Notes: a model not told the origin generated them from the letters alone. A stretch of DNA of 64,000 nt from Candidatus Methylopumilus turicensis (GCF_000953015.1 NZ_LN794158.1:310001-374000); one strand, 5' to 3'; numbered from the stretch's first letter, positions 1 through 7,321 are shown. A program made the numbers and translations.

Positions 1-2
1 AA

Positions 3-298
3 TTGCTTAATTAGCAATTAGATCACGGGGTCTTCGACACTAGGCGTTTTATCGAGTGGCTTAAATCGAAACCCATCGATGTTCCTCTGTATGGCACGCT
101 TTTTTTGCGACTGCGAGCGGGCGAGTGACGGAAGCTGATTGGCAGCAAGGTGCGCGTGTTGAAAAAGGGATGATTTTAGGTGCAATCGGCAGTTCAGGTA
201 GGTCAACTGGACCGCACCTTCATTACGAAGTTATCAAGTATGGAAATAAGCAAGATCCTACTGAATATATCAATATTCAACCATTTCTCGCCCATTGA
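3..298 (+). pseudogene. remnant of an M23 (LytM-type) metallopeptidase, 3' end
   Basis: The reading frame ending at 296-298 encodes a typical M23 tail: ATASGRV, then EKGMILG, GSSGRSTGPHLHYEV (with the HxH zinc motif) and a short C-terminus. Three signs of decay are visible. The upstream part (PIDVPLYGT, matching the GIDxxxPxGTP block) lies in another frame and would be joined by one extra T in the T7 run at 100-106. In-frame stops lie at 12-14 (upstream frame) and 62-64 (downstream frame). The roughly 30 residues normally found between the ATASGRV block and the EKG block, which carry the glycine-rich strand and another catalytic histidine, are missing. M23 enzymes cut peptidoglycan cross-links, but this copy is unlikely to be active. 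The window edge hides the 5' end, so a contig-end sequencing artefact cannot be excluded. Confidence 0.65.
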
Positions 299-329
299 TT
301 TTTTGATTCAATGAAATGATTCATGGCTA

Positions 330-355
330 CTCAAGTTCACACTACTTTGAGTTTT
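330..355 (+). terminator. weak rho-independent terminator after the M23 remnant
   Basis: CTCAAGT and ACTTTGAG form an imperfect stem with one bulged base and a 7-nt loop, followed by TTTT. It lies 31 nt after the stop of the M23 remnant. The stem is short, so this is a tentative call. Confidence 0.35.
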
Positions 356-361
356 AACGGG

Positions 362-370
362 TGATATAAT
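362..370 (+). promoter_or_regulatory. extended -10 promoter (TG-A-TATAAT)
   Basis: TATAAT at 365-370 is preceded by TG and one base, the extended -10 pattern that can work without a good -35. No convincing -35 lies 16-18 nt upstream. It would drive the UPF0114 gene starting at 483. Confidence 0.45.
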
Positions 371-482
371 CTTCAAAAAACAGAGCTTATCACTCAACAG
401 TATTTAGAGTGGTTTGATTCTTCACATAGACCAATGCGATTGTCTGATCTGCATTCACGAAGATTTTCAATAAGGAAAAAAC

Positions 483-1004
483 ATGCGATTTTTTGAACAT
501 GTATTAGAAGTCATTATGTTTCGAAGCCGTTGGCTTTTAGCCCCCATGTATATTGGACTAGTGGGCGGCTTGGTTCTCATGTTGGTTAAATTCGTTCAAG
601 AGTTTTTACATATTTTTACGCATATTGTAGATACTCCCGAGAAGGAAGTGGTGTTATCAATTTTGGGCTTGGTGGACATCACCTTGGTTGCCAATTTGCT
701 CATCATGGTGATTTTTAGTGGTTACGAAAACTTTGTTTCTAAAATTGATGTTGCCACGCATGAAGATAGACCCAGCTGGATGGGACATGTGGATTACTCA
801 GGGCTAAAACTGAAGCTGATTGGTTCTATCGTGGCGATTTCTGCGATTGATTTATTGAAAGCATTTATGCATCAATCTCAGGTGGGTATTGAGCATCAAA
901 GCAATACGCAAATGGCATGGATGGTCGGTATTCACTTTATCTTGATATTGTCCGGCGTGTTATTTGCTGTGATGGATAAGATTTCAGAATCTACCAAACA
1001 CTAA
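483..1004 (+). CDS. UPF0114 family inner-membrane protein (YqhA-like)
   Basis: The 173-residue protein has four predicted membrane segments, at about 17-40, 58-82, 108-128 and 144-166. The pattern matches the UPF0114/YqhA family: an N-terminal FExxLExxMFxSRWLLAPMY-like block, then LVDxTLVANLLxMVxxSGYENFVS and a loop with DRPxWxGxVDxxGLKxKL. The family is widespread in proteobacteria and its function is not settled. The start is supported by AAGGA a few bases before ATG 483 and by the family's usual length (about 165-175). It stands alone between the M23 remnant and the two-component genes, with its own extended -10 promoter. Confidence 0.85.
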   Translation: MRFFEHVLEVIMFRSRWLLAPMYIGLVGGLVLMLVKFVQEFLHIFTHIVDTPEKEVVLSILGLVDITLVANLLIMVIFSGYENFVSKIDVATHEDRPSWMGHVDYSGLKLKLIGSIVAISAIDLLKAFMHQSQVGIEHQSNTQMAWMVGIHFILILSGVLFAVMDKISESTKH

Positions 1005-1034
1005 TCTTCTAAGTAAGCCTTAGGGCAATCAATT

Positions 1035-2486
1035 ATGCTTCTTGACATAAAAACAGCTTATTTCTTACTTGGGCTTTTTTATGTCGTGATGCCTCTTACC
1101 GCCTATCTATATTTGCGCGGTCATAGAACGATACCGGTAAAGTTGTGGTGTCTTGGTGGGCTTCTTAATGGTATTGGCTTCATTATCATCAGTCTCAGGC
1201 CGCTATTGCATGGGCATCTTTCTGAATTCTTTACGTTCACGCTAGCTAATGTTCTCCTTGTTACAGGGTATTTAACGCGTATTAAATCGCTACGTTCAGA
1301 AATGAATCGAGCACTTCCTTTGGCGATGCTTGTTGCTTTCGTGATGCTGTACGGATTTATTTATCATTTGATTGTTCTCTTCTCAGACGAGTTGGAAACG
1401 AGAGTTTTGTTGGGTCTCGTCGTGGTTGGTGTGTTGACATTTACGCTGTCTTTTGAAGTGCAGAGGTATGTCCGCTACTTTGCAATTACAAGATTGAGTT
1501 ATCTTGGGTTAGCGTATTTTGTCTTAGGCGTCACTGTATTCATTAAATTTATTTTGCTGATTTCTGGGCATGATGAAGCCAATATTTTGAAAAGCTCTTT
1601 GATTAACTCCGTCATGACGCTCACGGGTATCTTTACAGTGATCTACTCTAACATTGGCTATATTGCTATTGTTTTATCTAAGGTTGAGAAGGAGTATCAA
1701 CTAAGTGTCAGGGAAAATGAAATGATGTTCAATCTTCTCGAGAAACGTAATTCCCTAATTAAGGACCTAATGAAAATGCAGGCTTTTTCTACCGTTGGTA
1801 GCTATGGGGCGACGGTTGTTCATGAGGTGCTTCAGCCTTTGACTGCATTGCGTTTTGGCCTTGAGAATCTAGAGTCTTATTTCTTAAAGAACAACCAAGA
1901 TCCTATTGCAACTGAGCGGTTGGCTGCCGTCAGAAAGCCAGCTGAAAAAGCAATTGATGTCATTGAAAATTTACGTAATTTTATGGTTGAACGGAATGTG
2001 ATGTTGAAGCAAGTCGACGTTCAACACACCTTAGAAGACGTGATTGCGCTAGTGCAGTCAAGAGTAAAAGAGTTAGATGTCGAGATTTTGATCGAGTCCA
2101 ATGCATCCAATTTATTTGTGCAAGCCGATCAGCATCAACTAGAGCGTGTATTTTTTAATCTCATGAACAATGCATTAGATGCGATCGGGAGCGGCTCCGA
2201 TGCAGGAAGACTTAAGCGCATTGTGATTAAACTCACTCATATTCAGCAAAAGCAATTTGTGCTGATCAAAATGATTGATTCTGGACCGGGGATTCCTGAC
2301 GGTGCCGAAACTAAAGTCTTTGAGTGGCTAGAGACACAGTCAGGCGGCATGGGAATTGGGCTGGCATTGTCTAGAATGCTTGTTGAGAGCTGGCAAGGTG
2401 CAATTAGGGCATACTCAGCAAACCCAGATATCGATGGGCTGGCTGGTGCGGTATTTGAAATTAAATTAAAAACTTCTCAATCATGA
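1035..2486 (+). CDS. membrane-bound sensor histidine kinase
   Basis: The 483-residue protein has an N-terminal membrane domain of about seven hydrophobic segments (roughly residues 5-215), a short linker, and a kinase core. The H-box is VVHEVLQPL with the phospho-acceptor His263. The HATPase domain has the N-box NLMNNALDAI (about 375-384), DSGPGIPD (415-422) and GGMGIGLAL (437-445). The HExxQPL form of the H-box belongs to kinases that often pair with FixJ/NarL-type regulators. The gene overlaps the following response regulator by 4 bp (ATGA), so the two form a system. The signal is unknown; the polytopic membrane part without a large periplasmic domain suggests a membrane or intramembrane cue. 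This is inference. Confidence 0.9.
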   Translation: MLLDIKTAYFLLGLFYVVMPLTAYLYLRGHRTIPVKLWCLGGLLNGIGFIIISLRPLLHGHLSEFFTFTLANVLLVTGYLTRIKSLRSEMNRALPLAMLVAFVMLYGFIYHLIVLFSDELETRVLLGLVVVGVLTFTLSFEVQRYVRYFAITRLSYLGLAYFVLGVTVFIKFILLISGHDEANILKSSLINSVMTLTGIFTVIYSNIGYIAIVLSKVEKEYQLSVRENEMMFNLLEKRNSLIKDLMKMQAFSTVGSYGATVVHEVLQPLTALRFGLENLESYFLKNNQDPIATERLAAVRKPAEKAIDVIENLRNFMVERNVMLKQVDVQHTLEDVIALVQSRVKELDVEILIESNASNLFVQADQHQLERVFFNLMNNALDAIGSGSDAGRLKRIVIKLTHIQQKQFVLIKMIDSGPGIPDGAETKVFEWLETQSGGMGIGLALSRMLVESWQGAIRAYSANPDIDGLAGAVFEIKLKTSQS

Positions 2487-3073
2487 ATGTGTGGCGAGAA
2501 ACAATTTATCTGGTAGATGATGATGAGTTAATTCTTGCTGGGATATCTACTTACCTGCGTGATAAACATTTTGAAGTGCGTACTTTTAATAATGGATTAG
2601 ATTTTTTACGCGCTTTACCATTGGCGCATCCATCTGTGATTATCCTGGATATGCATATGCCCCTGTTAGGTGGATTGGACATACAGCGTAAATTGCTTGA
2701 AATTGATAATGATTCGCCAATATTTTTTCTGAGTGGTGAAAGCAAGTCTCAGCAGATTATTGATGCACTAAAAGGTGGCGCATACGAGTTTTTTCTTAAG
2801 CCAGTCTCACCCAAGTTATTGTTTGAAGCATTGCAGCGAACTTTTAAGAGCAAGTATCAGCGAGACAGTGCGATTAAGCACGAGATCAATAAAAGTGCAT
2901 TACTCAGTCGATTAACCCCTGTCGAGCACCAAATTCTGTTGATGTTTCTAAAGGGGCATCCCAACAAAACGGTGGCAGAGGCGATGCATTTAAAAGCGGA
3001 TACTATTAAAAAAAGACGTGCGCATATTTACGAAAAATTGCAGGTGACTAATTTGCCCGAGCTGCTTGATTAG
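2483..3073 (+). CDS. LuxR/FixJ-family response regulator
   Basis: The 196-residue protein has a receiver domain (about 7-125) with acidic residues DDD at 12-14, phosphorylation site Asp56 in LDMHMP, the switch serine in LSGES (Ser84) and Lys106 in LKP. A LuxR-type helix-turn-helix follows (about 144-196: LTPVEHQIL, then TVAEAMHLKADTIKKRRAHIYEKL). It overlaps the kinase gene by 4 bp and is its obvious partner. Family members bind short inverted repeats as dimers. A 16-bp palindrome 60 nt downstream, before the next gene, is a candidate target. Confidence 0.92.
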   Translation: MNVWRETIYLVDDDELILAGISTYLRDKHFEVRTFNNGLDFLRALPLAHPSVIILDMHMPLLGGLDIQRKLLEIDNDSPIFFLSGESKSQQIIDALKGGAYEFFLKPVSPKLLFEALQRTFKSKYQRDSAIKHEINKSALLSRLTPVEHQILLMFLKGHPNKTVAEAMHLKADTIKKRRAHIYEKLQVTNLPELLD

Positions 3074-3132
3074 TTTTCAAATTTGTTAAATCGCTAACGC
3101 TATGTAATTGTTGTTGATTTTTATTCGTTAAC

Positions 3133-3148
3133 ATCCCCAATTGGGGAT
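3133..3148. promoter_or_regulatory. perfect 16-bp palindrome, candidate operator
   Basis: ATCCCCAATTGGGGAT is a perfect palindrome in the AT-rich gap between the response regulator and the small gene at 3207. It lies 58 nt before that start codon, where an activator site would sit. No poly-T tract follows, so it is not a terminator. Binding by the adjacent LuxR-type regulator is inferred from position and symmetry only. Confidence 0.5.
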
Positions 3149-3206
3149 ACTCCTCGTATTTTTTTTCAGATTTAATGCCTTCAATATTTGCTTAGAAGGT
3201 AATGTC

Positions 3207-3500
3207 ATGCAGTCAACTTGGGTGCTTGATTTGGTAGACACAAAAAGACAGTTGATTAAAGTTAATAAACTAGACTCTACTGTTTCTAAGACGATCTTTG
3301 TCTCGGATTTGGTGGAGGCAAAGATTCATCAAAATACTTTATTGGTGATTTGCGAAGATTGCGTTTGGATGATAGACATCATCACTGGTGTTCGTCGCAG
3401 AGTCAGTGAAAAAGCAATCGTTGGTCAAGATCAGCTCGCTAATTTAGCGATTGAAGCGAATTTAGATTTACCCGAGTTCTTGAAGAAAAGACAAGACTAG
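3207..3500 (+). CDS. small hypothetical protein downstream of the two-component system
   Basis: I do not recognise a family. The likely start is ATG 3207, with AGAAGG about 8 nt upstream. This gives 97 residues beginning MQSTWVLDLV. An upstream in-frame ATG at 3141 lies inside the palindrome and adds a low-complexity phenylalanine-rich stretch, so it is less likely. The product is soluble and mostly beta/alpha in composition, without a signal peptide. It ends at a strong terminator (3535-3566). Its place behind the palindrome suggests it is a target or accessory of the two-component pair. Confidence 0.6.
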   Translation: MQSTWVLDLVDTKRQLIKVNKLDSTVSKTIFVSDLVEAKIHQNTLLVICEDCVWMIDIITGVRRRVSEKAIVGQDQLANLAIEANLDLPEFLKKRQD

Positions 3501-3534
3501 TCACTCGAACATTTTAAAAGTAATGGGGTTTGTT

Positions 3535-3566
3535 GCCGTGAGTCATTCTGACCGCGGCTTTTTTTT
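3535..3566 (+). terminator. rho-independent terminator
   Basis: The stem is GCCGTG-(A)-GTCA, loop TTC, then TGAC-CGCGGC: ten base pairs including one G-U pair and one bulged A. Eight T follow directly (3559-3566). It ends the small gene at 3207-3500 and lies just before the 3' end of the opposing tRNA-Arg. Confidence 0.85.
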
Positions 3567-3575
3567 GATATTTTC

Positions 3576-3652
3576 TGGTGCGCCCGGCGGGAGTCGAACC
3601 CACGACCTTTGGCTTCGGAAACCAACACTCTATCCAGCTGAGCTACGGGCGC
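3576..3652 (-). tRNA. tRNA-Arg (anticodon CCG)
   Basis: Read on the minus strand, the sequence folds into a 77-nt cloverleaf. The acceptor stem is GCGCCCG paired with CGGGCGC. The D-arm contains AGCTCAGCTGGATAGAG, the anticodon arm is TTGGT-TTCCGAA-GCCAA, and the T-arm contains GGTTCGACTCC. Discriminator A is followed by an encoded CCA. Loop positions 34-36 read CCG, decoding CGG as arginine. No integrase or att-like repeat is seen beside it. Confidence 0.95.
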
Positions 3653-3741
3653 ATATGCTTTAAAGCCTGAGGATTATAGCAAATGCGCCTTGGATTGTCC
3701 GATTGCAAGACATTGCCCTTTTATCCGTCCTGCCTTATCAG

Positions 3742-3747
3742 TATAAT
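3742..3747 (+). promoter_or_regulatory. probable -10 box for the cytochrome gene
   Basis: A perfect TATAAT lies 51 nt before the cytochrome ATG. A weak CTTTTA at 3718-3723 would be the -35 with 18-bp spacing. Confidence 0.35.
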
Positions 3748-3798
3748 TCAGTTATAAATTTTTCCGTTGATCAAATTTTTGGATTGGAATACATAGTC

Positions 3799-4290
3799 AT
3801 GAGCGAACACGAGTTTCCCCCCACTTCCGTCAAGCAGGTTGTTTTGGCTGTACTTGGCGGCATTATTGCCCCAGCTTTGGTCATTTTTTTGATTGCTAAA
3901 TTAGTCTTTGGTGTTGATGCTAGTCATACGCCTGAAGATGCTAAAGTGGCTGCAACACAAGCTGAAGAGCGAATTAAGCCAGTGGCGCAACTTGCGGTGG
4001 CCGTTGTCGAAACCGGGCCCCATGTCGACAAAGGTGGCGAGGAAGTCGTGAAGGGTGTTTGTTCAGCTTGTCACGCTGTAGGCGCTTTGGGATCACCTAA
4101 GATTGGCGATAAAGCCGCTTGGGGGCCTCGTATTGCACAAGGCTATGAAACATTAGTGAAACATGCGATTGCTGGTATCCGTTCCATGCCTGCGCGTGGT
4201 GGCAATGCTGAATTAACAGACGGTGAAGTCGCTAATGCGGTTGCCTATATGGCGAACCAAGCGGGTGCTGGCTTTAAGGCTGGCAAGTAA
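3799..4290 (+). CDS. membrane-anchored c5-type monoheme cytochrome c
   Basis: From ATG 3799 the protein has 163 residues. It has a short cytoplasmic N-terminus, one membrane anchor (about 12-37) and a periplasmic linker. The c-type heme domain has the heme-binding CSACH at 88-92 and a likely axial methionine in SMPARGG (Met130). The C-terminal LTDGEVANAVAYM helix is typical of cytochrome c5/c555, small electron carriers to terminal oxidases. An earlier in-frame ATG at 3703 would add 32 residues that overlap the promoter region, so I reject it. The gene stands alone; a long hairpin follows before apaH. Confidence 0.88.
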   Translation: MSEHEFPPTSVKQVVLAVLGGIIAPALVIFLIAKLVFGVDASHTPEDAKVAATQAEERIKPVAQLAVAVVETGPHVDKGGEEVVKGVCSACHAVGALGSPKIGDKAAWGPRIAQGYETLVKHAIAGIRSMPARGGNAELTDGEVANAVAYMANQAGAGFKAGK

Positions 4291-4304
4291 ATTGCAGGTC
4301 AAAT

Positions 4305-4339
4305 AATGGTCATTGTGAGCATTGCTCATGATGACCATT
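4305..4339 (+). other. 16-bp-stem RNA hairpin between cytochrome c gene and apaH
   Basis: Positions 4305-4320 and 4324-4339 can pair over their full 16 bp (14 Watson-Crick pairs and two G-U pairs) around the triloop ATT. There is no T-tract on the plus strand, so it is not a classic terminator. It ends 10 nt before the likely apaH ATG (4350), and apaH has no clear Shine-Dalgarno sequence. It may protect the cytochrome mRNA end or affect apaH translation. Confidence 0.6.
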
Positions 4340-4349
4340 GACACAAAAT

Positions 4350-5186
4350 ATGGCTACCTACGCGATTGGTGACATTCAAGGTTGTTTCCATTCCTTTCAG
4401 GCGCTCCTGAAAAAAATTAAATTTAATCCCGCCTCAGACAAGCTATGGTTGGTAGGGGATTTAATCAATCGCGGCTCGGGCTCATTAGAAGTTTTGCGCT
4501 GGGTGTTTGATCATCAATCTTCAATCGTGACCGTTCTCGGTAATCATGATTTGCATGCCCTAGTCGTTGCTGAGGGCTTTGTCAGCCCACACCGCAGCGA
4601 TACAATTCAAACCCTCTTAGATGCCCCAGATGCTGACTCATTGCTGAACTGGTTACGTCACCAGCCTTTATTGCATGTCGAACACGATTATTTGATGGTA
4701 CATGCTGGTCTTTTACCGCAATGGACAAGTCAAATTGCACAAGGGTTGGCTAAGGAAGTCAGTCAAGCGTTAAGCGCTGACGACTACCGTGAGTTTCTTA
4801 AACACATGTATGGCAATCAGCCAGCGCAATGGCATGATGCATTGACTGGCTGGGACAGATTGCGTGTGATTACCAACGCGATGACTCGTTTGCGTGTCTG
4901 CACGCAGGAGGGTGAGATGGAGTTTAAGTTTAAGGGCGAGCTTGTGAATTGCCCAAAAAACTACGCACCATGGTTTGATCTGCCGAAAAGAGCGAGTGCG
5001 GATATCCCTGTTATTTTTGGGCATTGGTCTGCGCTTGGTCTCTATACACAAAATAATGTTTTTGGATTAGATACAGGATGCTTGTGGGGGGGCGCGTTAA
5101 CCGCCCTTCGCTTAGAGGACAAGGCGGTTACTCAAGTGCCTTGTCATGCTGATGATGCTCCTATTAGCATCCATTTTGCGGATTAG
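4350..5186 (+). CDS. apaH: symmetrical bis(5'-nucleosyl)-tetraphosphatase
   Basis: This enzyme hydrolyses Ap4A to two ADP. The 278-residue protein carries the metallophosphatase motifs: GDIQG near the N-terminus, GDLINRG (about 35-41), LGNHDLH, and HAGLLPQW. The WDRLRVITNAMTRLRxCT block and the late FGHWSALG are ApaH-specific. I chose ATG 4350 (MATYAIGD), which matches the usual ApaH N-terminus. A TTG at 4338 in the same frame lies inside a hairpin. The gene converges on olsA with a 4-bp overlap of the two 3' ends. Confidence 0.93.
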   Translation: MATYAIGDIQGCFHSFQALLKKIKFNPASDKLWLVGDLINRGSGSLEVLRWVFDHQSSIVTVLGNHDLHALVVAEGFVSPHRSDTIQTLLDAPDADSLLNWLRHQPLLHVEHDYLMVHAGLLPQWTSQIAQGLAKEVSQALSADDYREFLKHMYGNQPAQWHDALTGWDRLRVITNAMTRLRVCTQEGEMEFKFKGELVNCPKNYAPWFDLPKRASADIPVIFGHWSALGLYTQNNVFGLDTGCLWGGALTALRLEDKAVTQVPCHADDAPISIHFAD

Positions 5187-5971
5187 TCTAGGTGATGACC
5201 TAAGCCTAGTTGGGTAGCAATTGAATGTCGTGCTGCAATCGTTAATCCTCTGCGTTCATGTCCCTGTGGGTGAATCTTGGGCAAAAACGTTAGGACTGCT
5301 TTTGGACTACTTAACGAAACAATCCGCCAGATAGATTCCACGAGTGTTGTTTCTCCCGCAAATGCCATTTCAGTATTTGCACTTCCGTCAGTATTTGGGT
5401 AATGAATTGCAAAAGGCCAAATAGTTGCCCCCGCATTGATCGGGGCTTGCATCAGGCTGCCTTTGAACGCCAAAAGCGTTGAGCCATCCGTGGTCGTGCC
5501 TTCCGGGAAATAGCATAAACAATCGCCGCGTTTTAGACTCGCACTTGCTTCCTCGATAATCCGAACAGCGTCTTTCTTTTGCTCGCGTTCAATAAATAGG
5601 GTGTTACATTTTTTGGCGAGCCAGCCAAAGATAGGCCAGCTTTTTAGGTCGGATTTGGCAATGAACCTAACAGCGCGAACGCTATTGAGCGCATGAATAT
5701 CGATCCAAGAGATATGGTTGCCAACAAACATGGTGTTAACAGCATCATGGTCTGGCATTTCACCGTGTTTCGTCAGTTCGATATTCAACAGCTTGAGTAA
5801 GGATCTGGACCAGTGGCTAACGATCCAATTGCGCTGTCTTGCAGTGGCTGTAGGCATAATGACTATGCCCAAGAAGCCACCGTAAACAGTATGAATGATA
5901 ATCCGAAGAATTCGAATTAAGCGAATGACAAGCGAGGATTGTTGTTGATTACTTAAAAAAATGGGCAGCAT
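5183..5971 (-). CDS. olsA: lysophospholipid-type acyltransferase, likely lyso-ornithine lipid O-acyltransferase
   Basis: The protein belongs to the PlsC/LPLAT family. It has an N-terminal hydrophobic segment (about 14-42), the catalytic NHxxxxD motif NHISWID with His86 and Asp91, and the FPEGTT motif (155-160). By itself it could be a 1-acyl-glycerol-3-phosphate acyltransferase. Its start overlaps the end of olsB by 23 bp, which points to the second step of ornithine lipid synthesis: esterifying lyso-ornithine lipid to ornithine lipid at the inner membrane. The 262-residue length fits. The pair is preceded by a Pho box, so it is probably induced by phosphate limitation. Confidence 0.8.
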   Translation of the reverse strand: MLPIFLSNQQQSSLVIRLIRILRIIIHTVYGGFLGIVIMPTATARQRNWIVSHWSRSLLKLLNIELTKHGEMPDHDAVNTMFVGNHISWIDIHALNSVRAVRFIAKSDLKSWPIFGWLAKKCNTLFIEREQKKDAVRIIEEASASLKRGDCLCYFPEGTTTDGSTLLAFKGSLMQAPINAGATIWPFAIHYPNTDGSANTEMAFAGETTLVESIWRIVSLSSPKAVLTFLPKIHPQGHERRGLTIAARHSIATQLGLGHHLD

Positions 5972-6731
5972 AACGCCTGTTAATTCGTGAAAGGGGCAGC
6001 ATGACTAGCATGTCTGCACTATTAAAGTCAGGATCCCAAGCAGGTTCACCGCATATGTAAGCACCTAAACGCAAATAGCCTTTAATGAGTGGCGGACAAT
6101 CGACTGCCAAGTCTTTTTGTAAAGCTTCCATTGGCAGTGGGCAATGCGGAAATACGCGGTATTCTGGTGGGCACAGGTATTTTTTCTGCAATCCATTATA
6201 AAGACTCGCGGCCATATGTCCACCATCAGCCATGGGCACACTTGCGCAGCCAATCATATATTCATAACCATTCATTTGCATATATTTTGCAAGGCCGGCC
6301 CAAAGCATTGTGATAGTGCCGCCATTACGGTAATCACGATGAACACAAGCGCGACCAACTTCTACCATGCGTGGAAATAAATGTTGCAAGCGGCTAATAT
6401 CAAACTCACCAGCAGAGTAATAACCCCCAGCTTCATTAGCCATAGCTGGATTAAGAATACGGTAGGTACCAACGACCCGATGATTCACACTTTCACGAAT
6501 TAAAAGATGATCACAAAAGGCATCAAAGCCGTCCTGGTCAAGGCCATCGTCGCTTTGAATATTCGCACCCATTTCTTCTGCGAATACTTTATAACGTAAA
6601 CGCTGGGCTTCTGCGATTTCACTTGGGTTGCGTGCAAAGCTGATGTACAACTCGTGCCCAACAACTTGTTGTTGTTCTTGAGTGCTTTGGTTTTGCGCGC
6701 TTTGTTGTTCTGAAGTTGGTTGTTCGAGCAT
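5949..6731 (-). CDS. olsB: L-ornithine N(alpha)-acyltransferase (GNAT fold)
   Basis: OlsB transfers a 3-hydroxyacyl chain from acyl carrier protein to ornithine to make lyso-ornithine lipid. The 260-residue protein shows the family blocks: AQRLRYKVFAEEMGA (about 40-55), DxDxFDxxCDHLLI, VVGTYRIL, EVGRACVHRDYRNG, LWAGLAKYM, IGCASVPM and GYLRLGAYICGEPAWDPDFN. The N-terminal 25 residues are glutamine-rich and not conserved-looking. ATG 6731 has a strong AGGAG 8 nt upstream. It is translationally overlapped by olsA. A Pho box and a correctly spaced -10 lie upstream. Confidence 0.85.
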   Translation of the reverse strand: MLEQPTSEQQSAQNQSTQEQQQVVGHELYISFARNPSEIAEAQRLRYKVFAEEMGANIQSDDGLDQDGFDAFCDHLLIRESVNHRVVGTYRILNPAMANEAGGYYSAGEFDISRLQHLFPRMVEVGRACVHRDYRNGGTITMLWAGLAKYMQMNGYEYMIGCASVPMADGGHMAASLYNGLQKKYLCPPEYRVFPHCPLPMEALQKDLAVDCPPLIKGYLRLGAYICGEPAWDPDFNSADMLVMLPLSRINRRYAAHFFK

Positions 6732-6769
6732 CTCAAACTCCTGCTATTCAATAGATTTTAACAGGAGCA

Positions 6770-6803
6770 ACTTTACGAACTTTTTGTGACAGAAATGTGA
6801 CTA
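6770..6803 (-). promoter_or_regulatory. Pho box plus -10 upstream of olsB-olsA
   Basis: On the minus strand, 6803-6786 reads TAGTCACATTTCTGTCAC. This fits the 18-bp PhoB box: two 7-mers like CTGTCAC separated by four A/T bases. A further GTCAA half repeat lies 11 bp upstream (complement of 6808-6812 plus one base), giving three repeats with 11-bp phase. A -10-like TAAAGT (complement of 6770-6775) begins exactly 10 nt after the box, the spacing known for PhoB-activated promoters. phoB in this window has the same layout. Confidence 0.72.
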
Positions 6804-6813
6804 AAATTTGACG

Positions 6814-6850
6814 TTTCCATGAAGGTGCGATGAATGCAGCTTCATGGAAA
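6814..6850 (-). terminator. stem-loop after the glycine-zipper lipoprotein gene
   Basis: TTTCCATGAAG (6814-6824) and CTTCATGGAAA (6840-6850) form a perfect 11-bp stem with a 15-nt loop, starting 9 nt beyond the stop of the lipoprotein gene. There is no good T-tract after it on the minus strand, so it may stabilise or end that transcript before the Pho box. Confidence 0.45.
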
Positions 6851-6859
6851 TATTGAGGC

Positions 6860-7321
6860 TTAATGACTGACGCGTGTGATGCCGCCGCTATCAATGAGGC
6901 GAACTGTATCGCCTGGTGCGAACTTTTCAGTTGCTTCTTGCACAATCGCAACCAAGCTACCATTATCAAGTTTGACAGTAATCTCTAGCGCGTCTTTTCT
7001 GGTTAGCCCTTCCTCGGCTGCTGAGCCCAGTAAGCCACCAGCAACGGCGCCAATCACAGCAGCGATTGCTGAGCCTTTACCATCGCCTACTGTGCTTCCT
7101 GCAACTCCGCCAATAACAGCGCCGGCGGCAGTGCCGACAGGCGTTTTAGTGCCTTCGAGTTTGACGGTGCGAACAGATTCAACCACGCCTTTGCGGATGG
7201 TTTGCACTTTGCGTGCTTCATCACGACTGTAAACGTCACCGGAGTTAGAACTTGCACAAGCATTGAGCAAGCCTGCAATGATTAAGATAAAAGTGGTTTT
7301 AATTAAATAATGATGTTTCAT
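6860..7321 (-). CDS. glycine-zipper outer-membrane lipoprotein (SlyB/Pcp-like)
   Basis: The 153-residue protein has a lipoprotein signal with lipobox LLNAC (Cys22). Next come a basic linker and a glycine-zipper 2TM domain (about 60-105) rich in GAVIGGVAG and GAVAGGLLG motifs, then a small beta domain ending in FAPGDTVRLI. SlyB-like proteins sit in the outer membrane and form oligomers that protect envelope integrity. It is a single gene upstream of the olsBA promoter; whether it is functionally tied to lipid remodelling is open. Confidence 0.82.
   Translation of the reverse strand: MKHHYLIKTTFILIIAGLLNACASSNSGDVYSRDEARKVQTIRKGVVESVRTVKLEGTKTPVGTAAGAVIGGVAGSTVGDGKGSAIAAVIGAVAGGLLGSAAEEGLTRKDALEITVKLDNGSLVAIVQEATEKFAPGDTVRLIDSGGITRVSH

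Noticed and set aside
3576-3652. tRNA-Arg as an integration site for a mobile element
   Set aside because: No integrase, no direct repeat of the tRNA 3' end and no foreign-looking gene block lies beside it.
6089-6380. Plus-strand open frames of 74-78 codons opposite olsB
   Set aside because: They are antisense shadows of olsB with His/Ile-rich composition and no ribosome-binding site.
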